The notes under the pieces were generated by a model. The model searched no databases, was not told the DNA's origin, and saw only the letters and a program-made list of their open reading frames with translations. The position numbers were made by a program, and so were the translations under genes. This document shows positions 23,965-37,627 of a stretch of 64,000 nucleotides of DNA, piece after piece. Each line of letters opens with the position of its first letter. The first letter of the stretch is position 1. Source of the stretch: Trichaptum fuscoviolaceum (taxonomy: Eukaryota; Basidiomycota; Agaricomycetes; Hymenochaetales; Trichaptaceae). Location of the stretch: assembly GCA_910574455.1 (NCBI GenBank), contig CAJSYZ010000008.1, positions 1,738,707 to 1,802,706 on the forward strand, read 5' to 3'.

Positions 23965-25211
23965 TTGCTTTCGTAAAGGCCTCGGGTTTTCCATTTCATG
24001 CTCTTTTCGCTGTTTTCCTCTGTATACAGATCTTGTTCCTTTTGCTTTCCTCTTTAACCAGCTATACCTGAGTTCAACCTTTACTGTCGATCTGTCCGTC
24101 CGTCCGTCTTTCTATCTGTTTGTTTGTTGTAGGGTCTTTGCATAAGCATAAAATATGGATGTTCTTTTGAATAATGTACTATTCTCTTATGTATTTTGAA
24201 ATGCGTTTTCTGTGAGGTCGGAACACCAACACCAAATTTACGAGTTCAGAATGTGAGACACGCGAATATCTCGAGCAACAGCACGTTCTAAACTGTTACT
24301 GCAATATGATCAACTTTAGCATCATAACCGTAGCACTGACGATGAAACTAGGATTGCTAAAGAAAGAGACTCATACTCTCTGACATTGTACTACTTGCAA
24401 CCTGCTTATTGTTCGGTGTTATCGAAATCCGAGTAGGAAGCTACATTAGCTACATTCTCGGGGGCCTTTATTTCTGGTAGCTTCCGGTCGGTCCTCTCGT
24501 GCTCGATGCAAACTCGGGAGAAATAGAACGGCGATGCGGCCGGTCCAAGTAGAGCACATATGAACACAGTCATTTGCAGTGTGCACTGCACTCTCGAACC
24601 TGGAAGCATGTTCTGAGGATCGCCCCATTGAATCTTCCCCAAAGACCTTATTGGATTGGAATTGTCTGACGACTTTATTTTCTATGCAGTAGTTTGAAGG
24701 TTGGAATCACTGAGCTCCTGCTAGTGGAGGGCGTCATCCGGAGTCAACATCGGCCGGTCTCTTCCAGACAGGAGACCTTGTGAAATGGGCTGAATCTCGT
24801 TTGCTCCAGGAGTGTGTTAATCAAATAGTAAGAATGTTACCATTACCAAATCCCTCAGTATATTAACGCTATCTTGTCGAGGCGCGAATTGCTTTTGGGT
24901 GTCGAGGTTGATTACACCCGGTCTAGAACTTGGAGCCAGCAGCGATCGATGGGATTACGCGTTAAGATCTTGAATTCTACAAAGCTTTTCTTTATTCGTC
25001 GCAAGTCCGTAGGTATAACTATGTGCAATTACGTCGGGTAACATATGAGTGTGCAAGCAGCAACACGCACTTGGCGTGAGTAGCGGCAAAAACGGACATG
25101 AAGCGCACAGCGGAGGGGTGGGGCGGGAAAAGGGGCGCAAAGAGAAGGGGGAAAACATGTACAGGTGAAAGAAAATGGCGATTAGATGGCAGGTGATGTC
25201 CATCATGTAGT
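23965..25211. other. Intergenic, no gene seen
   Basis: Convergent 3' flanks of the coiled-coil gene and PP2Ac. Only short minus-strand ORFs (24,406-24,642) without recognisable features. A TCCGTCCGTCCGTC short repeat lies near 24,094. Confidence 0.45.
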
Positions 25212-26531
<1,320 letters not shown>

Positions 26532-26746
26532 GCTGCTCTAAAGTCGTGAAAGTTAAGTGGTGAAAGGTGGTGATGAAGCGTACAAGGTAGTCTTGTGCTC
26601 CGCTCACTTCACTGCACTGGCATAAGGCCGTCGATTACAAGATCGTCACCATTCGTCACATGCGGCCGTGACAAAATTCGTATGTTCTCGTTCTGGTACG
26701 CGTCGCGTTCGGCGGTGCATAACCCTCGTTCCTTCATAACTACAAC

Positions 26747-29008
26747 ATGGCCCAACAACAGGCTGTCTATACTACTGATGAGGTATGAATACAGTACAAT
26801 CTAGCTTAATGTCGCTCCTGACGCGCTGTCTGTAGTATGGGCGCCCGTTCATAATCGTTCGGGAGCAGCAGAAAAAAACGAGAACCCATGGTATCGAAGC
26901 CATAAAAGTTTGTGTTCTCCGGGAGCACCAGGCAATACCTTTGGATTGACATATCTGCATATAGTCTCATATTATGGCTGCCAGGACCGTAGCAAACATT
27001 ATCCGAACGTCATTAGGACCGAGAGGTGCTTCAGTTGCTTTCGAATAGTTTACTTGCTACTTACGCAGGTTTATTAGGCCTTGACAAGATTTTGATCTCT
27101 CCAGATGGTGACATTACTGTGACAAACGACGGTGCAACCATTCTTAGTCAAATGGAGGTGGAACACCAGATCGCGAAGCTGATGGTACAATTATCGAAGA
27201 GTCAGGACGATGAAATCGGTGATGGTACAACTGGTGTCGTTGGTACGTCAAGGATTATATTAATCTTTTCAAACATTGACCAAGATTGCCTTCATTAGTT
27301 CTAGCTGGTGCACTGTTAGAGCAGAGTGAAGCGCTGTTGGATCGTGGTATCCATCCTACACGAATAGCTGATGGCTTCGAGCGCGCATGTGCAATTGCTG
27401 TTCGGCATTTGGACAGCATCTCCGACGTTATCGAGTACTCCAAAACTAATACCTCCAACCTCCTAAAAACTGCGATGACAAGTCTTGGTAGCAAGATGTA
27501 CGTATGCGACGTCTTTCATTAAGCATAGTCCATCTTTTAATTTATGACTCCTAGCGTCTCAAAAGAGCACGAGCAGTTTGCCCAGATTGCAGTAGATGCC
27601 GTCCTTTCAGTAGCTGACTTACAACGTCGGGACGTTTTATTCGATCTCATCAAAGTAGAAGGGAAAGTAGGTGGTTCGCTTGCGGACACGCAACTCATTA
27701 AGGGTGTCCTCATCGACAAAGACTTTTCCCATCCTGGAATGCCGAACAAAGTTAAGGATGCTAAAATCGCCATCTTAACATGCCCTTTCGAGCCTCCGCG
27801 TCCGAAGACGAAACACAAGCTGGATATCACGAGTGTAGAGGAGTACAAGAAGTTACGGGAGTACGAGAGGGAGAAATTCGAGGATATGATTAAGCGGGTG
27901 AAAGATACCGGCGCGAATCTTGTGATCTGCCAATGGGGCTTTGACGATGAGGCAAACCATCTCCTTATGCAAAATGAACTGCCTTCAGTGCGATGGGTTG
28001 GTGGGCCGGAAATCGAGGTATGCATGCCTACACCATACTGTTTAACTGACCGTCTAAACACCTGATATAATTCAGCTCATTGCCATTGCAACTCATGGTC
28101 GAATTGTGCCGCGGTTTGAGGATCTGACCGCCGAAAAGCTGGGTACAGCAGGCATCGTTCGCGAGGTGTCCTTTGGCACAACGAAGGATAAAATGCTCGT
28201 CGTGGAGGAATGTGCTAACCCAAGAGCAGTTACTGTTTTCGTCCGCGGAAGTAATAAAATGGTAATGGAAGACGTTGCACTTCTTTTATATATGGGCTGA
28301 CAAGTTCTCATCTAGATTATTGACGAGGCGAAGCGCGCTCTACATGACGCAATCTGTGTCGTTCGGAATCTCGTCGTTGACAATCGGGTTGTCTACGGGG
28401 GAGGGGCAGCAGATATCAGCTGCTCGATTGCAGTTGCAAAAGCTGCGGATGATGTATGCTGTGTTCTGCGAAACTCCAATCTTCTAGCATACCCTTATCT
28501 TTCTTCCTTTTTTCTTTAGATCCCGTCAATAGAGCAATACGCAATGCGCGCGTTTGCCTCCGCGCTTGACTCTGTGCCTCTGGCACTTGCGGAAAACTCG
28601 GGCCTTCCCCCAATCGAAACACTAGCGGAAGTAAAGAGCCGGCAGGTGAACGAGGGCAACTCAAGATTGGGAATTGATTGTCAGGGTAAAGGGGATAATG
28701 GTATGCTGCGCATCTACATCTCTTCCTCTTGATTGATGGCTGAACATATATCTACCTTGCAGATATGAAACGCCAGTTCGTGTATGATCCTCTCATCTCG
28801 AAACGGCAGCAATATCTTCTTGCGACACAGGTTTGTTATCAGATTTTCTCTCCTTGCATCGCGGTGCTCACGAATATCATGTTTTCATTACGCGTGTAGT
28901 TGGTGCGTGCGGTGCTCAAAATAGGTCTGTCCTTTACCCTTGAGTATATGCGTCAGTTACTCACACCTTTTCTTAGACGATGTGATTATTGCGGGTCAGG
29001 ACGAGTAG
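26747..29008 (+). CDS. CCT5: T-complex protein 1 subunit epsilon (CCT5 chaperonin)
   Basis: Subunit of the eight-member cytosolic chaperonin TRiC/CCT, which folds actin and tubulin. Landmarks: start [17 protein letters not shown] (36-base first exon, 26747-26782), [40 protein letters not shown], the ATPase motif [31 protein letters not shown], the epsilon-typical [14 protein letters not shown] in the apical domain, [40 protein letters not shown], and the C-terminus [11 protein letters not shown] at 29008. About nine short introns interrupt it. Full length for the family (about 555 residues). [11 protein letters not shown] distinguishes epsilon from other CCT subunits. Frame appears intact throughout. 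Confidence 0.95.
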
Positions 29009-29384
29009 AAGAGAAACTTAATGTACTATCGCTCTAAAATGATTATTACAATACCGTTTTAAATGCTTGTAATCGGAAACTGGGACTAAGTTCGGCATAC
29101 GCATTTGCGGAAACGATGATGAGAAGTCGGGGTTTCGCACGTTTCACTGTCTTTCTCCATCCTCCATCGCGACCATTATCAACTCAACAAACAACTGGAA
29201 GTGTAGATATTGCTGCGACTGCATTCATAGTCTCACTGGCATTTACTGATTTCTTGGACTTATTACTGCTCCTGCGCTTTCGTTCAAGACAGTCTGATAG
29301 GTGGAAGCCACTTTCTCCTAAACTAATTCTGTGATTATAGGTGCAGTATATACGACAGCAAGACAAGCAATATAAATTAATAAC
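29009..29384. other. Intergenic between convergent genes
   Basis: Shared 3' flank of CCT5 and the minus-strand coiled-coil gene. The 72-codon ORF at 29,116-29,334 is not supported. Confidence 0.45.
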
Positions 29385-30803
29385 TTAACGATCAAGAAGA
29401 TCAATAACAGATTCAAGAACAACCTTAGGTTTTAATACAAGACGCTTCTCTACCGTGTGCTCGTTAAAGTCCTTGCCATCCCTGCCACGGTTGGCCGAGC
29501 TCTGCAGGCCAATAGCCGTTGTGCAGAGGACATGGCCCTGGGATGGGCCGTATCCCTCGTACAAGTTCTCCATCGTCGAAGCTCTGAACTCTCTGGCGCT
29601 ATCCACATATACAGCATGAAAGTCTGTCGATATTGTCCCTTCTCTAATCAGCAAAGCGAACTTGTACGCTGAATCTGCTATTCGCCTTATCTGTGACTTG
29701 TACTTCGACTGCGCTTTCTGCACCTGATCATCCATTTCGCCATACCCTGCGGCTGTAAGAATGTTGGCGATACCTCTTATGCTGGCGTCGGTAACTTCGT
29801 TCACCGCAAGCTCATCGATATTGGGAGTCATACTTCGCATATGGGTGTGGGTCAGCGCTCTCCAGCGCGAGGACGTTGGCTGTGGTTCTAGTTTCGATCA
29901 CTCAGCTATGACTTGGAATGAAGAAAAGCTGTGCACACCTGTGTTATGCATATGTCGGTGTATTCGTGACAGATGATATTCGAGCTTTCCAGAGGAACCA
30001 AAGAAGAAGGATGATAGGGCATGGGTTAACGCCTGACAGATGCAAGCTTGCATTGCGTACTGTAGAATGGTCGGATCTTGTGAGTGGTCGCGTTTCTCGA
30101 TGCTATGGCGCATCTTCGTTCCAAAACGTGCCGCCACCCGCTCCAGAGCTTTCCGTCTGCCTTGGGTACAGTGCGTGGTCCTCCGTTCGCCAGCTGCGCT
30201 CTCGCTCGCCGCTGCCGAAAACCGTAGGATCTCCGAGTTCATGTCCTTGACTGTTTGGACGAGGTCTGAACCAGCAGACTTGTCTGTCTTCGACAAAAAC
30301 GTCTCGAGGCTTCGTACTTCAACCCGACGCTCTTCTGCAAGACGGCGCATCTCCTGATAGTCCGCCTCGAGTTTTCGGTTCCGCTCGCGAAGTACATCGA
30401 CCTGCGCATCCTTCTGGCGAACCTGCTGCTGCGTTTCGTACAGAGAGTGTTGGAGAGACAAATTCTTCTCTCGGAGGAGCCTGAGCTCACTCCTTAAACG
30501 CGCAATCTCCCGGTGGGGAGACGATAATGAATCCAGTTCTGAGTCCCAAGCCTGATCAGTGTCAACGTAGCTGTCTGGAGCTTCGTCTGCAGTTTCTGGA
30601 CAGCCTCCTGATGAGGCGTCAGAGGCGACCTCGCCGTAGAGCTCCTCCACCGCGTTTTCCGGTATTTCGGGTAATTTCCGGACACGAGGGAGCTCTGATT
30701 CGTGAAGGAGGAAGGTATCGGAGGTCGTAGGGCTGCGCAGGGAGAAGAACTCAAGCGTTGTACCAAGCAGATCTCTGACGTGCAAGCTAGCGAGAGGGTA
30801 CAT
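29385..30803 (-). CDS. Coiled-coil fungal protein, paralogue of the gene at 22,062-23,964
   Basis: Two exons, 30803-29939 and 29887-29385, sum to 1,368 bases, 455 residues. Order: N-terminal MYPLASLHVRDLLGTTLEFF, an acidic linker, and a long coiled coil (IARLRSELRLLREKNLSLQ through the REVRSLETFLSK-like region). A helical module follows (PTILQYAMQACICQALTHAL to EPQPTSSRWRALTHTHMRSM), then a C-terminal domain (IRGIANILTAAGYGEMDDQV). The alignment with the other gene runs through the module: ILQYAMQACICQAL against LVQLAVQSYLLLCL, EPQPTSSRWR against EPQSVSARWR, and IRGIANILTAAGY against VESILRFAGANYP. The phase-1 intron is at the identical position. No enzyme motif is visible. The 280 bp to the next gene are a divergent promoter. 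Confidence 0.78.
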
Positions 30804-31082
30804 GACTATACATCACTAAGATGTCTATCTAGACCCGACTAATTATCTCGCTTGTCGTGCAGAAGCCACGAGGCTTTATGGTAATTTATTCCGCCGTTCA
30901 AGCTGTTGCATAAACACGCCTTCCCCGCGTGCAGGGTTGACCCGAGGAGGGTTTAATCAGTTCCCATCACCTTCCTCGACATTTTTTCACCTTCAAAACC
31001 GCACGTCTTCGGTTATCTTCCCTCACTATCAGAACTCTCTCCCCCCAAACCATATCTGGAACCCGTCCGCTCATTCACCTTC

Positions 31083-34000
31083 ATGTCGAGCAACAGGACG
31101 AATCCACGAAAGCCCTACACGGGTGATCGGAAGGCACTCGTGATTGCCTTCGATGTCGGGACGACCTTCAGCGGCGTCTCGTACGCCATCCTCGAACCCG
31201 GCGAGGTCCCAAAAACAATGGGCGTAACTCGGTGCGCAGTATATGAAAATCTTCATCCTTGGAACCTTAAATTGACTGCGATCGACACCCAGATATCCCG
31301 GACAAGAACACGTGACGGGCAATACAAAGATTCCTTCATTGTTGTACTATGACCGCAGCGGAAAACTAAGAGCTGCAGGGGCGGAAGCAGAGAGTGCGCA
31401 GGTAGAGGCGGAAGCAGAGGAGGAGGGATGGAGCAAAGTCGAGCTGTACGTGTGTTTTCAATATGACCCCTATAACTCTTTCGATTTTTTTCCGTTCATT
31501 ACTTACGAATATCTTAGCTTCAAGCTACGGCTGAGGCCAAAGACCATGCATCTGGAGACGAACGGCATAAATTTCAGCCCTCTACCACCCGGAAAATCGT
31601 CCGAACATGTTTTTGGCGATTTTTTGCGATATCTTTTCGTCTGTACCCGGAGATTTATCGAAGACTCGCACGCGGCGGGCGACAGACTCTGGAGGCATGT
31701 CGAAAATAACATCCATGTTGTTCTTAGTCACCCAAATGGCTGGGAAGGACCGCAGCAAAGTCGAATGCGTCGTGCAGCAATCTATGCTGGGCTTATCCCT
31801 GATACTGATGAAGGCAAGGCCCGAATTCGCTTTGTTACAGAGGGAGAAGCAAGTATGCACGCATGCATTCACAACGGACTTGCTCACGACGTGCTGCAGG
31901 TAAGAGTACTTCTGCCTTCGGTATTAGAATAGTGTTCATCGTGAATTAGAGCGGAAATGGGTTTATAGTCGCCGATGCTGGAGGTGGTACACTCGATGTC
32001 AGCAGCTATATTTTACGCGGAATGCATCCCCTCACTCTTGAAGAAGTCGCGCCGCCTGACTGTGAGAATCCTTTTTGTTCGAGAAAAAGAAGAGAATGCT
32101 ATGCTAACTTACCACGATAGGTATTTTTGCTGGTGCTGTATTTGTTAGCAGACGATGCCGCGTTTTCCTTCAAGGTTTGTCTTTACTTCGGACTTCATGA
32201 TGAACGATATTAAATGATAACGCATTAACTCATTACAAAATAGAGAAGCTGAGGAACTCAAGATACGGGACCGACGATGCCATTGACCATATCACGAAGC
32301 GCTTCGACGAGACGACAAAAAGATTATTCCGCGACAAGAATGAAACCCAATACATTCACTTCGGATCACCACTCGATAAAGACCTCAAAGTGGGCATCCG
32401 GAACGGACAGTTAAAGCTTACTGGGTAGGTTGCATGTCGCTCATATCTGATGATGGACTGATTTGCTGCTTGGCAGTGAGGAAGTGGCAAGTTTCTTCGA
32501 GCCTTCGATCGAGGCGGCTGTTTCTTCCATCAAAAAACAAATGGAGAGCTCTAGAGGTGTAGTAAAGGTCTGTTTCGTCATGCTTTCGTTTCGGACTCAT
32601 TACTCACCGTCGCCTATTTTCTAGGCCGTTTGGCTCGTGGGAGGGTTCGCAGCAAGCCCTTGGCTGTACTCACAAATGCTAGAGCGCTTGGCTCCGCTCG
32701 GTGTTACTGTAAACAGGCCAGATACGCAAACGTAGGTGCTACACCTGTTTTCCCGTATGACACTATCTCATCTACAAATGTAGATCTAAGGCGGTAGCTG
32801 ACGGCGCTATCGGGTTCTTCTGCGATCACCACGTCTCAGCTCGCATGTCTCGTTACATGTATGGTGTTGAATACTTGCGGGAGATTAATAACGACGACGA
32901 GGAACATCGCGCGCGGCAAGGCCGATTGTTACAACTGCCCTCTGGTCCGAGATTCCTGCCTGATGCTTTCGATTGCATCTTGGCGAAGGTTAGTTGCGCT
33001 AGTGAATAAGTAAAATCTTGTACTCATATCTTGATATAGGGAGTGCGCGTAAAGGAGAGCTCTGTATTCTCCCGCAAATACTACACGGAAGTAACAAAAC
33101 TTTCGACCCTATCGGTATTCGAGATTGAAATTTGGTGCTATCGTGGAGGCATGGAAGTGCCGCAATGGATCGACAGGCGGTCTGGTAAGTTTTCGCAGAG
33201 GACAATAAAAATAACATATAACTAAAACTCCCTCAGATAATTTTGCCAGCCTGTGTTTCGTCAGAGCGGATTTGTCGAAGCTTAGCAACAGCGCTCAGCC
33301 GAAAACCGGTCCTAACGGTCTGACATACTGGACTGTTGTATTCTCTATCGAGATCCACTTCGGCTTGACAGAGTTCAAAGCACGCATGAAGTGGAACGAA
33401 GACGTGAGTCCAGTGTCTTCTTGAGCATCGGGCTTGATAAACTGACACGATTGCCATTCGTCATTAGGGCAAAACACGTTATGGGCCCGCCTCTATCGTG
33501 TTCAATGAAAAAGGTGTTCGAAGCGATGAAGACGATACCTACTCCATTCCAGACGATGAATTGGTGTCTCCTGTGGCTCCCAGCCTCTCGAGCAGACAGA
33601 CATCAGCCTCTACTACTACTACCAAAACATCGGCAACCATGAAGGCGATACCATCTGCATCCTCGCCAGTACCTGCGCCCCATGCGCCCCCACCTAGTGT
33701 GAGCAAGACACCGAGTATGACATCTAATGTTACATCCACGGGCACTGAGACTGGAAGGCCTTCATCGGCTATCAACAAGAGTAAAGCGCGAGGACTTGGG
33801 AGGAACGCGGGACATACACCACCTGCCAGCTCCTTCCCATCTTCAACAGTTCCTTCGTCCGTAACTCCCTCGCGTACTCCTTCGATGTCGTCCGTCAATC
33901 GACCATCAGTAGCACCTTCCTTTGCTCCCAGCGCCGCATCTATCAGGAGCGAGCGACGAGCGCCTGAACCAGCTCCCCCCGCGCCCGTGGTTGAATCTGC

Positions 34001-35906
34001 TGCACCAAGCCCTACTGAGACATTGTTGAATGCCAGTACGTCCCGTAAAAGCCGGCCCAATTCTCGCCTGATGTCGAGTTTCGGTCAAGCAATCCCTCCA
34101 ATCCAAGAGGTACCTCCACCTCCATCGCCTAAGCGCGAGGAGCCACCGTTACCTCCGGTTGTAGAAGAAGTCAAGCACGTGGAGGAGCTTCCGCCGCCGC
34201 CTGCGCCTGTAGAGCCTACCCCGGTAGAAGTTCCCGCTCCTGCCCCAGTTGTCGAAGCCGTGACGGTAGAGCCAGCTCGAGTACATACCCCAGTGCCTGA
34301 GGCAGTCGTCCCGGAGCCGCCTGTCCACTCATTCTGGGACACTCAAGCAATGACCACTCCGTCTGTCGACCATCACGTGGAAGAGGTGACTGCAGTAAAG
34401 GAAGAGGCATTCGCCCCGGTCAATCCAGAACCAGCACCTGAGCATAAGGATGAACCACTATCTGAGAATCTTCCTTCCTCTGGATGGTCCTTTAACTTTG
34501 GGGGAAACAACTTTGGGGCTCCCGCACATGCGCAAGACCTACTTACAGAGAACTACGGCGAACAGCGAAAATCACCTTCCGTGTCCTTTATGGGTCTATC
34601 GAAGTCACCAAGCAGATCATTCGTAGACCTACCAAAGTCGCCTGCTAGGTCTGTTGTGGAACTTCCGAAGTCGCCAGCTAAGTCCATCACGGAACTTCCG
34701 AAGTCGCCGGCAAGGTCTTTCGTCAATTTGATGCAGACGCCAATCGCTCAAACTAGGAGCCCATTGATGGGCCAGTCCAGTATGCCGATCAACATCCCAA
34801 GGAGTCCTTCTAAAGGCTTCTTTGATGAGGTAAAAAATTCTTGGGATGATCCGAAAAACTCTTGGGGAGGAAATTCCAGAGATCCTTGGGAAACTCAGCA
34901 CACTATTCATTCCCAGGACGACAAACAGGAGGAGCACTTGCATACTCTCTCTGATGCTCCAAAGTCTCCCAGGTCTCTCAGGTCTCCTGTGAAGCCGCTC
35001 GAAGAACTGCCTAAGTCTCCCAGGTCTCCTTTGAAGCCACTCGAAGAACTGCCCAAGTCTCCCAGGTCCCCCGCGAAGGCGCCTGAAGAACTACTCAAAA
35101 CACCCTCACACGCTCCCGTCGAGATCCCGTCTGCCGCTGCCGAAGAAGTCCATTCGACACCCGCAGACGCAACTGGGGAGAACGATGCCACACAAAATAC
35201 TCCAGCCGAAAACCTGGACGGTGCCGGTGATGCTGCAACGGGCTCTGAGCAGCCTCAGCAAATGACTGAACAAACCGACAATGACTTTGGCAATTTCGGA
35301 ATGCCGGTGAAGGGCAAGAAAAGCAAGAAGGCGAAGAAGGGGAAAGGGAACGCCATGGAAGAGGAACCGACTCCTAACCCCCCCGCCCCTGCGGACGATG
35401 TCCCTCCCACACCTGTGGATGCCGCTGGCGAGAACGATTTAGAGGCAGAACTGGCAGAACTTATTGGCGGTGATAGTAATGACGCACCAGGCGCGGAACA
35501 GCCTGCCTCGGCATTCGAACAGCCCGCGAAGGGCAAGAAAGGCAAGAAAGGCAAGAAGGGGAAAGGGAATTGGGAAGAGGAGCCCGTTCCTGATCCTCCC
35601 GCCCCTGTTGAAGACGTCGCTCCTGCAGCTGAGGATGACATCGACCTGGACGCTGAACTAGAGGCTCTCATGAATGATGGTGGTGGTGGTAACGCAGCAG
35701 GTGCTGAGGAGCCTACCGAGGCGGAGCAGTCAGGCGGGAAGGGCAAAAAGGGGAAGAAAAATAAGAAGGGAGGTAAAGGGGACGAGGAACCTGCTGCGGA
35801 ATCCGCGGCACCACCAGCGAACAAGGACGACGACGACGAGGGCGGCGATGGTGGAAAGACCGGTGGTGGCGGAAAGAAAAATAAGAAGAAGAAGGGCAAG
35901 AAGTAG
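31083..35906 (+). CDS. Hsp70-like ATPase fused to a long Pro/Ser- and Lys-rich C-terminal tail
   Basis: Twelve exons sum to 4,185 bases, 1,394 residues: 31083-31231, 31293-31445, 31518-31899, 31950-32061, 32121-32174, 32244-32424, 32477-32567, 32625-32731, 32784-32988, 33040-33184, 33237-33403 and 33468-35906. Residues 1 to about 590 are an actin/Hsp70-fold ATPase: phosphate-1 IAFDVGTTFSGVSYAIL, phosphate-2 IVADAGGGTLDVSSY, and the adenosine motif VWLVGGFAASPWLY. It resembles the fungal Hsp70-related proteins (HSPA12-like), which lack the classical substrate-binding domain. The last exon continues in frame for about 800 residues. It carries proline-rich blocks, about seven LPKSP-type repeats (34,570-35,100), and three copies of an acidic unit alternating with KGKKGKKGKKGK blocks, ending KKKKGKK. 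Fusion of two genes is unlikely because one exon spans the join. Confidence 0.85.
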
Positions 35907-37627
35907 TACTGAAGACGATGATCTTTCTCTTTCTCTAATTTTTTGGATTCTCGTTAACGATCTTGCTGCGGCATCGTTATTCACTATGCCTGCAGTTGTT
36001 TTAGTAGATACCATACAGTGTAGAATACCACTTAGATGTTTGTTTACTGTAGTGTTTAGCGTAATGTTTTCTTACAATCTCCGTTGTCTCTGACAATTCG
36101 AATCTTACACCTTACACCTATTTCATAAAACATTTAGCAAGGCGTAAGTTTCGTGAGTAAAGGGAAGTGAAAGTTCGAGGTATGTACGCTGTCGCGAAAA
36201 CCGTTGCAACAAAGAACCAAGACTTTGACATTAAAAGCAGGCACTCCGGCTGTACAAACCAGAGAATAAATAGCATCAGATGTTTTATGAGTCTACCAAC
36301 TATCGTATCTCCAATTAATCACAGTTAAAAGTATGAGATCAAATGATCATTTATTACGATTTTCATTATAATTGCTAAGAACACATTATTAGACACACTC
36401 TAAAATCTGCGAGAATGAAGACAGAAGTCAGTTAAAGAACTTCATGAGCAAAGTATATAACGAATGCCAGGCAACTGAGGATCAGACATCCAAAGGAAGG
36501 TACTTGTGACCCTCATCACGCCAACCACCCACCTCCACGTCAACGTACCCTTGCGGGTAGCCCTACTCCGACCAGCACAATGGGTTCGGCGTGGTACGAA
36601 GTGGAAAAATGAGCGTGCGGTCTGGGGGAGTACTCCGAAGGGAGGGCGCTAGGGTGGAAACTGCGAATTAACGGTACTTTTTCATCTTGCAGTCCGCCTG
36701 GCAGCATGGGAGAGGAAAAGAGAGGACTCGAAAACTCACTTATTGAGGAGTGGCTGCTTGCATAACAATATCCGTCAAACACTGGAAACAAAAGTATCAG
36801 TAAGCACATAAGCTCTGAGATATGTAGACGAAGAGCAAAGATCAGACAAAATGGCACTGGCAAGTGCACTGTGCGCTCCGTAGAACGCGTATTCGTTGCG
36901 AACGAATAAGCTCTATTCCTCGGCATGGTCGTATAGGACGGGGAAGAGAATAAAGTCATCATATCGATGTGCACAGAATAATACTCACAGCAAAAACCTT
37001 ATCTAGACCGGACAGCACTGAGCAGAGAGAGATCGAAAAACGCTACACCAGAGTCTTGAAAATTTTATACGACCTAGGATGGGTCCGTGCACATTCGTGG
37101 GAATACATGGCTTCTTGGTCATGACCATGGCTTACCTCATCATGAATCGAAGAAGTACCACCGGCCAACCACCGTTCGTTGCAGCTCACATATTGTGACA
37201 GAAAGAAAGAACCACAAAAAATGAGAAACCCTTTGTTTTCGAGTGGACTTGTGTGGCCCAAGCTGAAAATAACAATGTGGTTTAGCAACAGATGACAAAT
37301 ATAGCTATATTTGGGCATTGTGGGTTGCGCAAACAAATACAAGCATTGTCCAAGCGGTACGACCGCGAGTGGTGACCTTCTCAAACCTGGCCCGACGCAT
37401 TCCTCCTTCAGAACCGCTTTCACCATCATCCCCCCGCTCGACTTCCCATTAACTACGACGACGACAAAGCTCCGCACAGCTGACCTTCGGAGAAGCTCAA
37501 TCAAAACTTTACAAGCTGCATACAACCCTCACAATCCAGGTGAGGCGCGACACGAACCCCGCACGTGTCCTACAAGCCGCTAACACGCGTTCTTCATCGT
37601 CTAGATATCTTTGCCTCACCGGGGTAG
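35907..37627. other. Intergenic, 1.7 kb without a supported gene
   Basis: A/T-rich 3' flank to about 36,450, then mixed sequence. Minus-strand ORFs 36,540-36,974 and 37,043-37,525 lack recognisable motifs, and I cannot link them by convincing splice sites. The last 100 bases are the leader of the SUN-domain gene. Confidence 0.45.

Noticed and set aside
30040..30357. Plus-strand ORFs opposite the second coiled-coil gene
   Set aside because: Antisense shadows. The minus-strand frame sums to whole codons across its intron and aligns with its paralogue.
35255..35899. 214-codon minus-strand ORF rich in Phe, Pro and Ser opposite the Hsp70-like tail
   Set aside because: Mirror image of Lys-rich codons (AAG read as CTT). 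No independent support.
36540..36974. 144-codon minus-strand ORF downstream of the Hsp70-like gene
   Set aside because: No domain, no convincing splice partners, and composition like surrounding non-coding DNA.
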